Assembly (NCBI GenBank): GCA_020637595.1
Contig: JACKKE010000008.1
Coordinates: 156,923-220,922, forward strand
Length of the DNA stretch: 64,000 bases
Source: Rhodobacter sp.
GTDB lineage: Bacteria; Pseudomonadota; Alphaproteobacteria; Rhodobacterales; Rhodobacteraceae
Direction: 5' to 3'
Below are positions 26,190-34,899 of this stretch, piece by piece (within the stretch, counting starts at the first letter, position 1; each line of letters opens with the position of its first letter). A program made the position numbers and the translations under genes. The notes beneath the pieces are model-generated. The model searched no databases, was not told where the DNA came from, and saw nothing but the letters and a program-made list of their open reading frames with translations.

Positions 26190-26669
26190 TCAGCCCGGCA
26201 TCGTGACGTCGGCAAGCCAGCCGCGGATCACCACCGCCTCGCGCGCCGGGCGGGCGGGCTGCAGCGTGCCCAGGATGATCCGTTTGTTCAGCCAGTCCCA
26301 GCGGCCCTGCGGGGCGGTGACCCGGATGTGCGACAGCGCATAGCGGCCCCCGCCGGGGGGCTCGTCGATCACCACCTGATTGTGGATCGTCAGCACCGCC
26401 CCGTCCTGGACGCGCATCTCATAGAGGGCGTCGAGTTCCTTGGCCCCGTCCGGGCGCAGCAACTGGCGGTCGGCGCCACCGGCCAGAACCGTGCCGTGAA
26501 AATCCTCCATCCCCGGTCCGCCGCGGAACACGCCGCCCAGGATCGGCACGATCCCCCGGTTGCCCAGTGGCCCGGTGCCCAGATCCTCGCGCGGGGCGAT
26601 GTCGACGATGGCTTCCCACAGCAGGCGGCTGTGCAGCGCGGGCAGGGCGAGCGTGTCGAAAAGCGTCAT
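26190..26669 (-). CDS. DUF3237 (UPF0311) family protein
   Basis: The 159-residue beta-rich protein matches DUF3237: LFDTLALPALHSRLLWEAIVDIAPREDLGTGPLGNRGIVPILGG, then GGADRQLLRPDGAKELDALYEMRVQDGAVLTIHNQVVIDEPP. The family has no assigned function. ATG 26669 is the family start. It is the first gene of a tight three-gene unit with nagK-like and murQ (4-bp gap, then 4-bp overlap), so a role in sugar salvage is a reasonable inference but not shown. Confidence 0.8.
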   Translation of the reverse strand: MTLFDTLALPALHSRLLWEAIVDIAPREDLGTGPLGNRGIVPILGGVFRGGPGMEDFHGTVLAGGADRQLLRPDGAKELDALYEMRVQDGAVLTIHNQVVIDEPPGGGRYALSHIRVTAPQGRWDWLNKRIILGTLQPARPAREAVVIRGWLADVTMPG

Positions 26670-26768
26670 CGTATTATCGGGTCCATGTGCGGGGCTTTGC
26701 GCGGGGCTTGCGTCGTGGGACCACGCCCGGGCGCGCCCTGTCAACCCCGGCCTGTCGCCGGCGGGGCC

Positions 26769-27635
26769 TCAGTGGGTCAGGATCAGCACGCCGCCCGCAA
26801 CGACCAGCAGCGCCACCGCCAGATGTCGCCAGCCCAGCGTTTCGCTGTGGAACACCGTCACCCCCAGCGCCAGCGCCCAGAGCGGTGTCGTCGCCACCAG
26901 CGGCGAGACCAGCGTCAGCGCCCCGCGTCCGAGGGCCGCGTTCAGCGACAGGATGCCGGCCGCGTTCATCACCCCGACCAGCAGAAAGCGTGGCCAGCCG
27001 GCGCCGATCCGTCCCCGGCCACGCGCCCGCCGCCCCAGCACCAGCAGCCCCAGAAAGACCGCCGAGATGCTCGCCCCCAAAAGCAGCGCAAAGGCCGGGC
27101 TGGGCAGAAGCGCCAGGCCGACCTTGATCCCGGGCTGCGCGACGCCCCGCACCAGCGCCGCGCCGACCGGAAAGGCCAGCGCCCAGATCGGCCAGCCGCG
27201 CTTGATCCCGCGCGGCGACCAGGTGGCCAGCACCAGCCCTCCGATCGTCAGCGCCAGCCCCAGCGAGGCCTGCAGGTTCAGCGCCTCGTTCAGCCAGACG
27301 ACGCCGATCAGCACCGCGAAAAGCGGCGTGAGCGAGGACAGAGAGGCGGTCAGCGAGGGGCCGACGAAGGACACCGAGGTGATCTGCATCCACTGGCCCA
27401 TCGCCGGAAAGAACAACCCGACCGCGGCAAACACCAGCGCGCCGCGGCTGGCGAACCACTCGGGCTGCACGAAGAGCGGCGCGAGCAGCCAGCAGACCCC
27501 TGCCGTCGCCGCCACCGACAGAAAAGCCCCGGTGGTGGGATCGGTATCGCTGAGTGCCCGGCGCTGCAGATAGGCGTTCACCGCAAAGAGTAGCGCGGCA
27601 AGAAGGGCAAGGGCGGCGGGAATCAGCTGGTCCAT
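26769..27635 (-). CDS. EamA/DMT-family transporter
   Basis: This 288-residue protein has about ten transmembrane helices arranged as two EamA repeats (first ending GLALTIGGLVLATWSP, second ending LAVALLVVAGGVLILTH). Such proteins export or import small metabolites, and the substrate is not predictable. It lies 99 bp upstream of the DUF3237 gene on the same strand; whether it belongs to the same transcript is unclear. It is divergent from the GST-like gene at 27733. Confidence 0.85.
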   Translation of the reverse strand: MDQLIPAALALLAALLFAVNAYLQRRALSDTDPTTGAFLSVAATAGVCWLLAPLFVQPEWFASRGALVFAAVGLFFPAMGQWMQITSVSFVGPSLTASLSSLTPLFAVLIGVVWLNEALNLQASLGLALTIGGLVLATWSPRGIKRGWPIWALAFPVGAALVRGVAQPGIKVGLALLPSPAFALLLGASISAVFLGLLVLGRRARGRGRIGAGWPRFLLVGVMNAAGILSLNAALGRGALTLVSPLVATTPLWALALGVTVFHSETLGWRHLAVALLVVAGGVLILTH

Positions 27636-27732
27636 GTCGCAGCTATAGGCGCAGCACGGCCCCCTCGCCAGCCTCTTTGCTTTGTGCAGGATCTGCGCAC
27701 CGGGTATGCTGTGCTCAGGAAAAGGGGGGCAT

Positions 27733-28410
27733 ATGACCGATTACACGCTTTACTACTGGCCGATTCCGTTTCGCGGCCATTTCGTGCGGATGGTGCTGGC
27801 GCAGGTCGGCGCGCACTGGGACGAGCCGGGGCAGGAGGCCATCGCGGCGCTGCGCCTGGCGGCGGACCAACCCTATCCGTTCATGGCGCCACCCCTGCTG
27901 GTAGATCACGCAACCGGGCAGAGCCTCAGCCAGTTGCCGGCGATCCTGATGGCGCTGGGGCGGCGTCACGGGCTGATTGGCGACCCCGACGAGACCCTGC
28001 GCCTGATCTGCGACGCGATGGATGTGTTGCTCGAGATCACCCGCTGCCACGGCGCGCAGATGTGGGACCACGCGGCCTGGGCGGACTTTGTCGGCCGCCG
28101 CCTGCCGCGCTGGCTGTCGCTGCACGAGCGGATCGTGGCCGGGCGCGTGGAGGCGGGGTTTCTGGGCGGGGAGGCGCCGGGTCTGGCCGATCTCGTGCTG
28201 ACCGCGCTCTGGCACACGATGGCCGACCGGCTGCCTGGGATGCGCGCATTGATGGTCCCGCATGCGCCGACCGTTCTGGCACTGGTCGACCGCGTCGCCA
28301 CCACCGCGCCGATCGCCGCGCTGATCGGGGACTGGCGCGACCGGCGGCCTCTCTATTGCGCGGGCCAGATCGAGGCCTCGATCCTGGCAATGCTCGACAG
28401 TGGCGACTGA
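27733..28410 (+). CDS. Glutathione S-transferase-like protein
   Basis: The 225-residue protein has a thioredoxin-like N-terminal domain (YTLYYWPIPFRGHFVRMVLAQVGAHWDE, then the PFMAPPLLVDHATGQSLSQLPAILMALG cis-Pro region) and an all-helical C-terminal domain (AAWADFVGRRLPRWLSLHERIV). This resembles the Sigma/Mu-like GST group. A GGAAAAGGGG site precedes ATG 27733. It is followed after 53 bp by the flavin monooxygenase, perhaps in the same transcript. The catalytic substrate is unknown. Confidence 0.82.
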   Translation: MTDYTLYYWPIPFRGHFVRMVLAQVGAHWDEPGQEAIAALRLAADQPYPFMAPPLLVDHATGQSLSQLPAILMALGRRHGLIGDPDETLRLICDAMDVLLEITRCHGAQMWDHAAWADFVGRRLPRWLSLHERIVAGRVEAGFLGGEAPGLADLVLTALWHTMADRLPGMRALMVPHAPTVLALVDRVATTAPIAALIGDWRDRRPLYCAGQIEASILAMLDSGD

Positions 28411-28463
28411 CCCCTTGGCCCGGGCCGCGCATCGGCCTAGCTTGCGCGGCAGGAGGCCCCGTC

Positions 28464-29453
28464 ATGCACCATTTCTCGATCCTCGACCTGTCCCCGGTTC
28501 CTGAAGGGGGCACCACCGCCGATGCCCTGCACAACAGCGTCTCGCTGGCGCAGGCCGCCGAGCGGCTGGGCTATCACCGGTTCTGGCTGGCCGAGCACCA
28601 CAACATGCCCGGGATCGCCAGCGCCGCCACGGCGGTGGTGATCGGCCAAGTCGTCGCCGCGACCCGCACGATCCGGGTGGGGGCGGGCGGCATCATGCTG
28701 CCCAACCACGCGCCCTTGATGGTGGCCGAGCAGTTCGGCACGCTGGATACCCTGTTCCCCGGGCGCATCGACCTGGGGCTGGGGCGCGCGCCGGGCACCG
28801 ATGGCGCCACGGCGCGGGCGCTGCGGCGCTACATGGACGGGGCCGACCGCTTTCCGCAGGATGTGGTGGAACTGCTGGGCTATCTGGGCGAACCCGCGCC
28901 CGGGGCGGCGGTGCAGGCGGTGCCGGGGGCGGGCACGCAGGTGCCGGTCTGGATCCTGGGCTCCAGCCTTTTTGGCGCGCAGCTGGCCGCGCATCTGGGC
29001 CTGCCTTATGCCTTTGCCTCGCATTTCGCGCCGGCGGCGCTGGAACAGGCGCTGGCGATCTATCGGCAGACCTTCCGCCCCTCGGCGTATCTGGCGCAGC
29101 CCTATGCGATGATGGCAGCCGGGCTGTTCGCGGCCGAGACCGATGCCGAGGCGCGGTTCCTGCGCTCGTCGCAGATCCTGTCCTTTGCCCGGCTGCGCAG
29201 CGGTCAGCCCGGCAAGCTGCCGCGGCCGGTCGAGGATGTCGAGGCGCAGATCCCGCCGCAGGTGCGCGCACAGGTCGATCACGCGCTGTCGGTGTCGGCC
29301 ACCGGCGGGCCCGAGACGATCCGCGCGCGGCTGGAACTGATGATCGAGGCCTATCAGCCGGACGAGCTGATCCTCACCGGGGCGATCCACGACCCGGCGG
29401 CGCGGATCCGCTCCTACGAGATCGGCGCCGAGGTTCTGAAGACCTTGCTCTGA
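28464..29453 (+). CDS. LLM-class flavin-dependent monooxygenase (luciferase-like)
   Basis: The 329-residue (beta/alpha)8 protein has the luciferase-like signature SLAQAAERLGYHRFWLAEHHNMPGIASAATAVVIGQVVAATRTIRVGAGGIMLPNHAPLMVAEQFGTLDTLFPGRIDLGLGRAPGTD. It belongs to the MsnO8/YhbW group that uses FMNH2 or F420-type flavins. ATG 28464 follows AGGAGG. The downstream intergenic region holds two perfect palindromes. The substrate is not known. Confidence 0.9.
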   Translation: MHHFSILDLSPVPEGGTTADALHNSVSLAQAAERLGYHRFWLAEHHNMPGIASAATAVVIGQVVAATRTIRVGAGGIMLPNHAPLMVAEQFGTLDTLFPGRIDLGLGRAPGTDGATARALRRYMDGADRFPQDVVELLGYLGEPAPGAAVQAVPGAGTQVPVWILGSSLFGAQLAAHLGLPYAFASHFAPAALEQALAIYRQTFRPSAYLAQPYAMMAAGLFAAETDAEARFLRSSQILSFARLRSGQPGKLPRPVEDVEAQIPPQVRAQVDHALSVSATGGPETIRARLELMIEAYQPDELILTGAIHDPAARIRSYEIGAEVLKTLL

Positions 29454-29466
29454 ATCGGGCGCGGGG

Positions 29467-29508
29467 ACGCGGTGTCGACACCGCGTGAACGGCGCGTCGA
29501 CGCGCCGT
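29467..29508. repeat. Two adjacent perfect 20-bp palindromes
   Basis: ACGCGGTGTCGACACCGCGT (29467-29486) and ACGGCGCGTCGACGCGCCGT (29489-29508) are both exactly self-complementary, centred on GTCGAC, with centres 22 bp apart. Flanking CGGGCG and CGCCCG could close an outer stem. They lie between the convergent flavin monooxygenase and ABM genes. Confidence 0.9.
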
Positions 29509-29564
29509 CGCCCGGCCTCGAAGCGCAGGCGCAACCCCAACCTGCGCCGCCGATCCCTGCGCTA

Positions 29565-29834
29565 TCAATCCTCGCGGATCGTGAAATCGCGCGCGATCCC
29601 GGCGCTTGCCCGGCCCCAGGCGCTGTCGCGGCTGCGCGCCTGATGCGCTTCGAAGGCCACGCGATCGGTGAAGCGTTCCGCCACGTCCCAGACCAGCGGC
29701 CCGGCCTGCGTGACCTCGAACCTCTCGCAGCCGGGCTCGGCGCGGGTCAGGCGGATATGCTCGGGCAGATAGGTGCGGACGATGCCCGCCTGGGCCTCAT
29801 CCGCGCAGATCAGTTTTCCGGTCAGGTGGATCAT
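29565..29834 (-). CDS. ABM-family (antibiotic biosynthesis monooxygenase-like) protein
   Basis: This 89-residue single ABM domain is a dimeric alpha+beta-barrel fold: MIHLTGKLICADEAQAGIVRTYLPEHIRLTRAEPGCERFEVTQAGP then RFTDRVAFEAHQARS. Members are quinol monooxygenases (YgiN-like) or heme-degrading enzymes. ATG 29834 follows GGAGG. It lies 41 bp after guaA on the same strand, separated by a GTAGGATG palindrome. Confidence 0.82.
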   Translation of the reverse strand: MIHLTGKLICADEAQAGIVRTYLPEHIRLTRAEPGCERFEVTQAGPLVWDVAERFTDRVAFEAHQARSRDSAWGRASAGIARDFTIRED

Positions 29835-29847
29835 GGCGCGGGCCTCC

Positions 29848-29875
29848 GTAGGATGGGCAATATTGCCCATCTTCC
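29848..29875. repeat. GTAGG(A/G)TG-family palindrome after guaA
   Basis: It begins GTAGGATGGGCAATATTGCC and matches the perfect palindrome at 15640-15667 over 24 of 28 positions; only the distal arm end has drifted. It abuts the guaA stop codon at 29876, so it forms the immediate 3' UTR hairpin of guaA. Confidence 0.8.
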
Positions 29876-31447
29876 CTATTCCAGTTCGATCGTCCCCGGC
29901 GGCTTCGACGTGCAGTCATAGAACACCCGGTTCACGCCCTGCACCTCGTTGATGATCCGCGTCGCGGTCTCGCCCAGGAACTCGTGGGTGAACGGATAGT
30001 AATCCGCCGTCATCCCGTCCACCGAGGTCACCGCGCGCAGCGCCAGCGCATAGTCATAGGTGCGCCCGTCGCCCATCACGCCGACCGTGCGCATCGGCAG
30101 GATCGCGGCAAAGGCCTGCCAGATCTCGTCGTAAAGCCCGTGCTTGCGGATCTGGTCGATATAGACGGCGTCGGCCTTGCGCAGGATCTCCAGCTTGTCG
30201 CGGGTGATCTCGCCAGGGCATCGGATCGCCAGACCCGGGCCGGGGAACGGGTGGCGACCGATGAACTGGTCGGGCAGGCCCAGCTCGCGGCCCAAGCTCC
30301 GGACTTCGTCCTTGAACAACTCGCGCAGCGGTTCGACCAGCTTCAGCCCCATCTTCTCGGGCAGGCCGCCGACGTTGTGGTGCGACTTGATGGTAACCGA
30401 GGGGCCGCCCGAGAACGAAACCGATTCAATGACATCGGGGTAAAGCGTGCCCTGCGCCAGGAACTCGGCACCGTCGATTTCATTGGCGTATTTCTGGAAC
30501 ACGTCGATGAACAGCTTGCCGATCGTCTTGCGCTTGACCTCGGGGTCGCTGACGCCTTCCAGCGCGCCGAGGAACAGGTCGCTCTCATCGGCGTGGATCA
30601 GCGGGATGTTGTAGGTGTCGCGGAACATTTTGACGACTTCCTGCGCCTCATTGAGCCGCAGCAGCCCGTGGTCGACGAAGACGCAGGTCAGCTGGTCGCC
30701 GATCGCCTCATGGATCAGCACGGCGGCGACCGAGCTGTCCACCCCGCCCGACAGACCGCAAATGACCTTCTTGTCACCCACCTGTGCGCGGATCTTGTCG
30801 ATCGCATCCTCGCGATAGGCGCCCATCGTCCAGTCGCCGGTGAACCCGGCCAGACGGACGAAATTCTCATAGAGTTTCGCGCCGCGCGGGGTGTGGTGCA
30901 CCTCGGGGTGGAACTGCACGGCATAGAAGTTGCGGCTCAGGTCGGCGGTGATTGCGAAGGGTGCGCCCGACGAGGTACCATAGACCTCGAACCCCGGTGC
31001 CAGCTTGCTGACGTGGTCGCCGTGGCTCATCCAGACCTGCTCGCGGCCCTTTTCGCCCTCGAACCAGCCTTCGAGGATCGACAATCTGGCCGCGGCAGGG
31101 GTCACATAGGCGCGGCCGAACTCGGCAGTGTGGCTTTTGCCGGCTTCGACCAGACCGCCCAGATCCTGCATCATCACCTGCTGGCCATAGCAGATCCCCA
31201 GGATCGGCACGCCCAGCGCATAGGCCGATTGCGGCGGACGGGGCGAGCCTTCGCGCGTGACGCTGTCCGGCCCGCCCGAGAAGATGATCGCCTTGGGGGC
31301 GAAGTCCTTCAGAAAGGCGTCGGTAACGCGCTGATAGGGGTGGATTTCGCAATAGACACTCAACTCGCGCAGGCGGCGCGCGATCAGCTGCGTCACCTGG
31401 CTGCCGAAGTCGATGATGAGGAGGCGGTCATGCGTGTGCTGGGTCAT
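29876..31447 (-). CDS. guaA: GMP synthase (glutamine-hydrolysing)
   Basis: This 523-residue two-domain enzyme converts XMP to GMP. The class-I amidotransferase half has the nucleophile Cys in GICYGQQVMMQDLGG and the His/Glu pair in VQFHPEVHHT. The ATP-pyrophosphatase half has GLSGGVDSSVAAVLIHEAIG, the C-terminal dimerisation region and GVNRVFYDCTSKPPGTIELE. It is complete by length. It works after GuaB (15795). The start is ATG 31447. Confidence 0.98.
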   Translation of the reverse strand: MTQHTHDRLLIIDFGSQVTQLIARRLRELSVYCEIHPYQRVTDAFLKDFAPKAIIFSGGPDSVTREGSPRPPQSAYALGVPILGICYGQQVMMQDLGGLVEAGKSHTAEFGRAYVTPAAARLSILEGWFEGEKGREQVWMSHGDHVSKLAPGFEVYGTSSGAPFAITADLSRNFYAVQFHPEVHHTPRGAKLYENFVRLAGFTGDWTMGAYREDAIDKIRAQVGDKKVICGLSGGVDSSVAAVLIHEAIGDQLTCVFVDHGLLRLNEAQEVVKMFRDTYNIPLIHADESDLFLGALEGVSDPEVKRKTIGKLFIDVFQKYANEIDGAEFLAQGTLYPDVIESVSFSGGPSVTIKSHHNVGGLPEKMGLKLVEPLRELFKDEVRSLGRELGLPDQFIGRHPFPGPGLAIRCPGEITRDKLEILRKADAVYIDQIRKHGLYDEIWQAFAAILPMRTVGVMGDGRTYDYALALRAVTSVDGMTADYYPFTHEFLGETATRIINEVQGVNRVFYDCTSKPPGTIELE

Positions 31448-31503
31448 AGGAAGCCTTTAGGCGCAGGCCGCGGCGCTGGCAAGGGGCGGCAGAGCGGGGG
31501 GGC

Positions 31504-32715
31504 TCAGGCGGCGTGATCGGGATGGCGGGATTCGCGGATGAAGACCGCCAGCGCCGCCGAAAGCAGCACCGCTCCGGGGATCGTCAGCATGGCCACGAAA
31601 TACCCGCCGGTCGCATCCAGCAGGGCGCCGACCAGCGGCTGAAAGACCAGCGCGCCACCGATTCCGACCATGTTGACGAAGGCGATCAGCGTGCCCGAGA
31701 TCGCCGCCGGATGCCCTTCCTTGGCCATTGCAAAGGTCAGCATCTGCGCACCGTTGAAAGTGCCGGCCAGCAGCAAGGCCACGGCGACGCCGGCGACCGG
31801 CAGCCCTGGCGCGAACAGCGCCACCGCATAGGACACCCCGGCCAGCAGCGTGCCGAGCAGCAGCACCCTCTGGCGATGGCCCAGCAGGTCCGACAGCAGG
31901 CCTGCGCCGACACTGCCCAGGGCCATGCCCCAGAAGATCATCGACACCGTGAATTCGGCCTCGCCATCGCCAAAACCGCGGTCGGCCATCAGCTCGGCCT
32001 TGCCCCAGAGTCCGCCATAGACATTCACCGGCATGTAGAAAAGCGCGCCCTGCAGGGCGATCAGCCAGACCCGGCCGTCGCGCAAAAGCGGGCGCAGCGG
32101 GGCCAGCGGATGCGGATCTGCGGCGGGACGCGGGGCATCGGGACCGTCGCGCAGAAACGCCAGCGCCAGCCCGAAAATGCCCAGCCCCGCCAGGGCGATG
32201 GCCAGGAACACCGGCCTCCATCCCTGGGCTTCGACCATCAGCGACAGTGCGGTTGCGCCGATCGCCGTGCCCAGCATGCCTACCGCATTCACCAGCCCCG
32301 ACAGCAGGGCGAAACGCCCGGGGGCAAAGCGGTGGTTGACGATATAGAGCGCGCCGACAAAGGCAAAGGACGCGCCCAGCCCGGTCAGCAGACGGGCGGC
32401 AGCGGCAACCAGCGGCATGTCGGTGGCGGCAAACAGCGCCATTCCCGCCGCGCAGGCAAGAATCGCCGGCAGCACGAAACGCCGGGCGCCGAATCGGTCG
32501 AGCAGCAGGCCGACAACGATCTGCATCGGCGCGTAGATCCAGAAGAACAGGCTGGCCAGTGTCGAAAATACGCCCTCGGACAGGCCGAACCAGCGCGCGA
32601 TCTCCTCGGGCGCCAGGCTGGGCGAGATCCGCGCCACGAACTCGAACAGGAAAAACAGCCCGGCGCAGGCAAAGGCAGCCCAGGTAGAAAACGCGGTGGC
32701 CGATTTCGTCGTCAT
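31504..32715 (-). CDS. Major facilitator superfamily transporter
   Basis: This 403-residue protein has about twelve transmembrane helices and MFS loop motifs (LLLDRFGARRFVLPAIL between TM2 and TM3, LLSDLLGHRQRVLLLG between TM8 and TM9). The pattern resembles the organic-anion or nitrate-like MFS with 12 spans; the substrate is not predictable. ATG 32715 is chosen because the 49 residues upstream in frame are polar and unlike an MFS N-terminus. It lies 56 bp upstream of guaA on the same strand and is divergent from the RDD gene. Confidence 0.87.
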   Translation of the reverse strand: MTTKSATAFSTWAAFACAGLFFLFEFVARISPSLAPEEIARWFGLSEGVFSTLASLFFWIYAPMQIVVGLLLDRFGARRFVLPAILACAAGMALFAATDMPLVAAAARLLTGLGASFAFVGALYIVNHRFAPGRFALLSGLVNAVGMLGTAIGATALSLMVEAQGWRPVFLAIALAGLGIFGLALAFLRDGPDAPRPAADPHPLAPLRPLLRDGRVWLIALQGALFYMPVNVYGGLWGKAELMADRGFGDGEAEFTVSMIFWGMALGSVGAGLLSDLLGHRQRVLLLGTLLAGVSYAVALFAPGLPVAGVAVALLLAGTFNGAQMLTFAMAKEGHPAAISGTLIAFVNMVGIGGALVFQPLVGALLDATGGYFVAMLTIPGAVLLSAALAVFIRESRHPDHAA

Positions 32716-32842
32716 GCGCTGTATCCTGCCCGCATCGCCGCCCGAGACCAAGCCCCGGCGTGAGGGGGCTGGGCCCTTGCCGGATCGCTCGGGACGTGGC
32801 TCAATGTGCCCGGATCCGTGCTGTCCGCCAACAGGAGAAACC

Positions 32843-33079
32843 ATGTCCGACCATGTTCCCACCTGGAGAATCGTCCTCGCCGCGATCCTCGATTTCCTGA
32901 CCGTGTTCGTCGTCGGCGGCTATCTTATCGCCCTTGTCACGGGGGACACCACCGAGGGCGGCTTTTCGCTGAACGGCTTGCCGGCGGTGGTGCTGTTCGC
33001 GATGATCATCCTCTATTTCGTGCTGGCCAAGCGGGTGGGCGGCACGTTGTGGCAACGGATCCTGCGCGCGCGGCGTTGA
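32843..33079 (+). CDS. Small RDD-like membrane protein
   Basis: This 78-residue protein has two transmembrane spans (RIVLAAILDFLTVFVVGGYLIALVTG and LPAVVLFAMIILYFVLAKRVGGTLWQRIL), which matches a minimal RDD domain. A CAGGAGA site lies upstream of ATG 32843. The first span contains the Asp of the RDD pattern (ILDFLTVF). Function unknown. Confidence 0.7.
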   Translation: MSDHVPTWRIVLAAILDFLTVFVVGGYLIALVTGDTTEGGFSLNGLPAVVLFAMIILYFVLAKRVGGTLWQRILRARR

Positions 33080-33222
33080 TCCGGGCTGCCCGCGGCCCGG
33101 CCCCGCGGCATGGTCAGGACGCGACATGTCGCCTTTCGCCCTGACAGGACGCTTTAGACGCTTCGCCGCGGCCGGCTTGGGCCTATCTACCCTCGCACAG
33201 CCAGATCGCGGGAGATGAAGCG

Positions 33223-34767
33223 ATGAACGAAGTCAGGGCAGAACGGCGTGGACGGGGCGGCGGCGGGGCCGCGCGGCGGGCAGAGCGCACGGCGGTGCGC
33301 ATCGAGACCGCGCGATTCATCGAACGCAACATCCCGAATTTCGACATCCTGAATTCCGAGGCGCTCGAGGTCATCGAATACAACGCCGAAACGGTGCTGG
33401 AGGAGATCGGCGTCAACTTTGTCGAGAACCCGGCCGCGCTGCAACGCTGGCGCGACGCCGGCGCCGATGTGCAGGGCGAACGTGTGCGCATTCCCCGCGG
33501 GCTGGCGCGGGCGCTGTGCAAGACGGCGCCGTCCTCGTTCGTGCAGCACGCCCGCAACCCCGAGCGCAACGTGACGATCGGCGGCAAGGGGCTGGTTCTG
33601 GCGCCGGTCTACGGCCCGCCCTTCGTGCGCGACCTCGATGGCGGGCGTCGCTATGCGACGATGGAGGATTTCCGCAATTTCGTGAAGCTGGGCACCATGT
33701 CGAAATGGCTGCACCATTCGGGCGGGACGGTCTGCGAGCCGACCGACATCGCGGTGAACAAGCGCCATCTGGACATGCTGATGGCGCATATGACGCTGAG
33801 CGACAAACCCTATATGGGGTCGGTCACGGAACCGGTGCGCGCCGTCGATTCGGTGAAGATGTCGAAGATCCTGTTCGGGGATGAGTTCGTCGACCGGAAC
33901 ACGGTGATGACCTCGCTGATCAACATCAACTCGCCCCTGACCTTCGACAGCACGATGATGGGCGCGCTGGAGGTGTATGCCGCGGCGAACCAGGCCTCGA
34001 TCATCTCGCCCTTCATCGTCGGCGGGGCGATGGCGCCGGTGACGGTGGCGGGCACGCTGACCCAGGTTCTGGCCGAGGTGCTGGCGGGCGTGGCCTATTC
34101 GCAGCTGGTGCGCGCCGGCGCGCCGGTGATCTTCGGGGCCTTCGTGACCTCGATCGACATGAACTCGGGCGCGCCGACCTTCGGCACGCCGGAGGCCGCG
34201 CATATCACCTATGGTGCGGGGCAGCTGGCGCGGCGCATGGGGCTGCCCTATCGCTCGGGCGGGGCGTTCTGCGGCTCGAAGCTGCCGGACGCGCAGGCTG
34301 CCTACGAGACCGCGAACTCGCTGAACATGGCGCTGCTGGCGGGGGTGAACTTCATGCTGCACGCGGCCGGCTGGCTGGAGGGCGGGCTGGTGTCGTCCTA
34401 CGAGAAATTCGTTCTGGACGCCGATCAGCTGGGCACCCTGCATCACCTGGCCAAGGGCATCTCGATGGATGACAACGGCCTGGCGATGGATGCGATCCGC
34501 GAGGTCGGACCGGGCGGGCATTACCTAGGCTGCGCCCATACCCAGGCGAATTTCAAGAGCGCCTTCTGGCGGTCGGATGTGCTGGACTACAAGCCTTTCG
34601 AGACCTGGGAGGAAGAAGGCGCGCGCGACTCTGCGACGCTGGCCTCGGTGAAGGTCAGGAAGATGCTGGGCGATTTCCAGGCTCCGGCGCTGGACGAGGG
34701 GATCCGCGAGGCGCTGGAGGCCTATGTCGCCGAGCGCAAGGCGAGCGAGCCCGACGCCTTCGGGTAA
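33223..34767 (+). CDS. Trimethylamine methyltransferase (MttB) family protein, non-pyrrolysine
   Basis: The 514-residue protein belongs to the MttB superfamily of corrinoid-dependent methyltransferases. It is read through without any in-frame amber codon, so it is the non-pyrrolysine branch, some members of which demethylate glycine betaine or other quaternary amines. Blocks: ILNSEALEVIEYNAETVLEEIGVNF, LGTMSKWLHHSGGTVCEPTDIAVN, INSPLTFDSTMMGALEVYAAANQ and GGHYLGCAHTQANFKSAFW. A GGAGATGAAGCG ribosome site precedes ATG 33223. The N-terminus is Arg/Gly-rich. No corrinoid protein is adjacent, which limits the functional claim. The betaine methyltransferase at 19799 is a possible pathway partner, by inference. 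Confidence 0.85.
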   Translation: MNEVRAERRGRGGGGAARRAERTAVRIETARFIERNIPNFDILNSEALEVIEYNAETVLEEIGVNFVENPAALQRWRDAGADVQGERVRIPRGLARALCKTAPSSFVQHARNPERNVTIGGKGLVLAPVYGPPFVRDLDGGRRYATMEDFRNFVKLGTMSKWLHHSGGTVCEPTDIAVNKRHLDMLMAHMTLSDKPYMGSVTEPVRAVDSVKMSKILFGDEFVDRNTVMTSLININSPLTFDSTMMGALEVYAAANQASIISPFIVGGAMAPVTVAGTLTQVLAEVLAGVAYSQLVRAGAPVIFGAFVTSIDMNSGAPTFGTPEAAHITYGAGQLARRMGLPYRSGGAFCGSKLPDAQAAYETANSLNMALLAGVNFMLHAAGWLEGGLVSSYEKFVLDADQLGTLHHLAKGISMDDNGLAMDAIREVGPGGHYLGCAHTQANFKSAFWRSDVLDYKPFETWEEEGARDSATLASVKVRKMLGDFQAPALDEGIREALEAYVAERKASEPDAFG

Positions 34768-34867
34768 GGGTGGTTCGGATGGGGCGTGCCTCGGGGGCAT
34801 CGAGCCCCCTCGGCCCGCGCGGGGCCAGCCCCGCACCCCGCCAAGGGGGTTTTCCACCCCCTTGGAT

Positions 34868-34899
34868 CCCCCGAGGATATTTAAGACGCAAAGATGGGG
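34868..34899. repeat. Copy of the GGATATTT/GCAAAGATGGGG intergenic repeat
   Basis: CCCCCGAGGATATTTAAGAC continues as GCAAAGATGGGG. It lies between the convergent MttB-like and membrane-protein genes, with a CCCCTTGG/CCAAGGGG-like hairpin just upstream. Confidence 0.8.

Noticed and set aside
29467..29508. The double palindrome as an ordinary rho-independent terminator
   Set aside because: Neither strand has a T run after either hairpin, so it is kept as an unexplained repeat instead.
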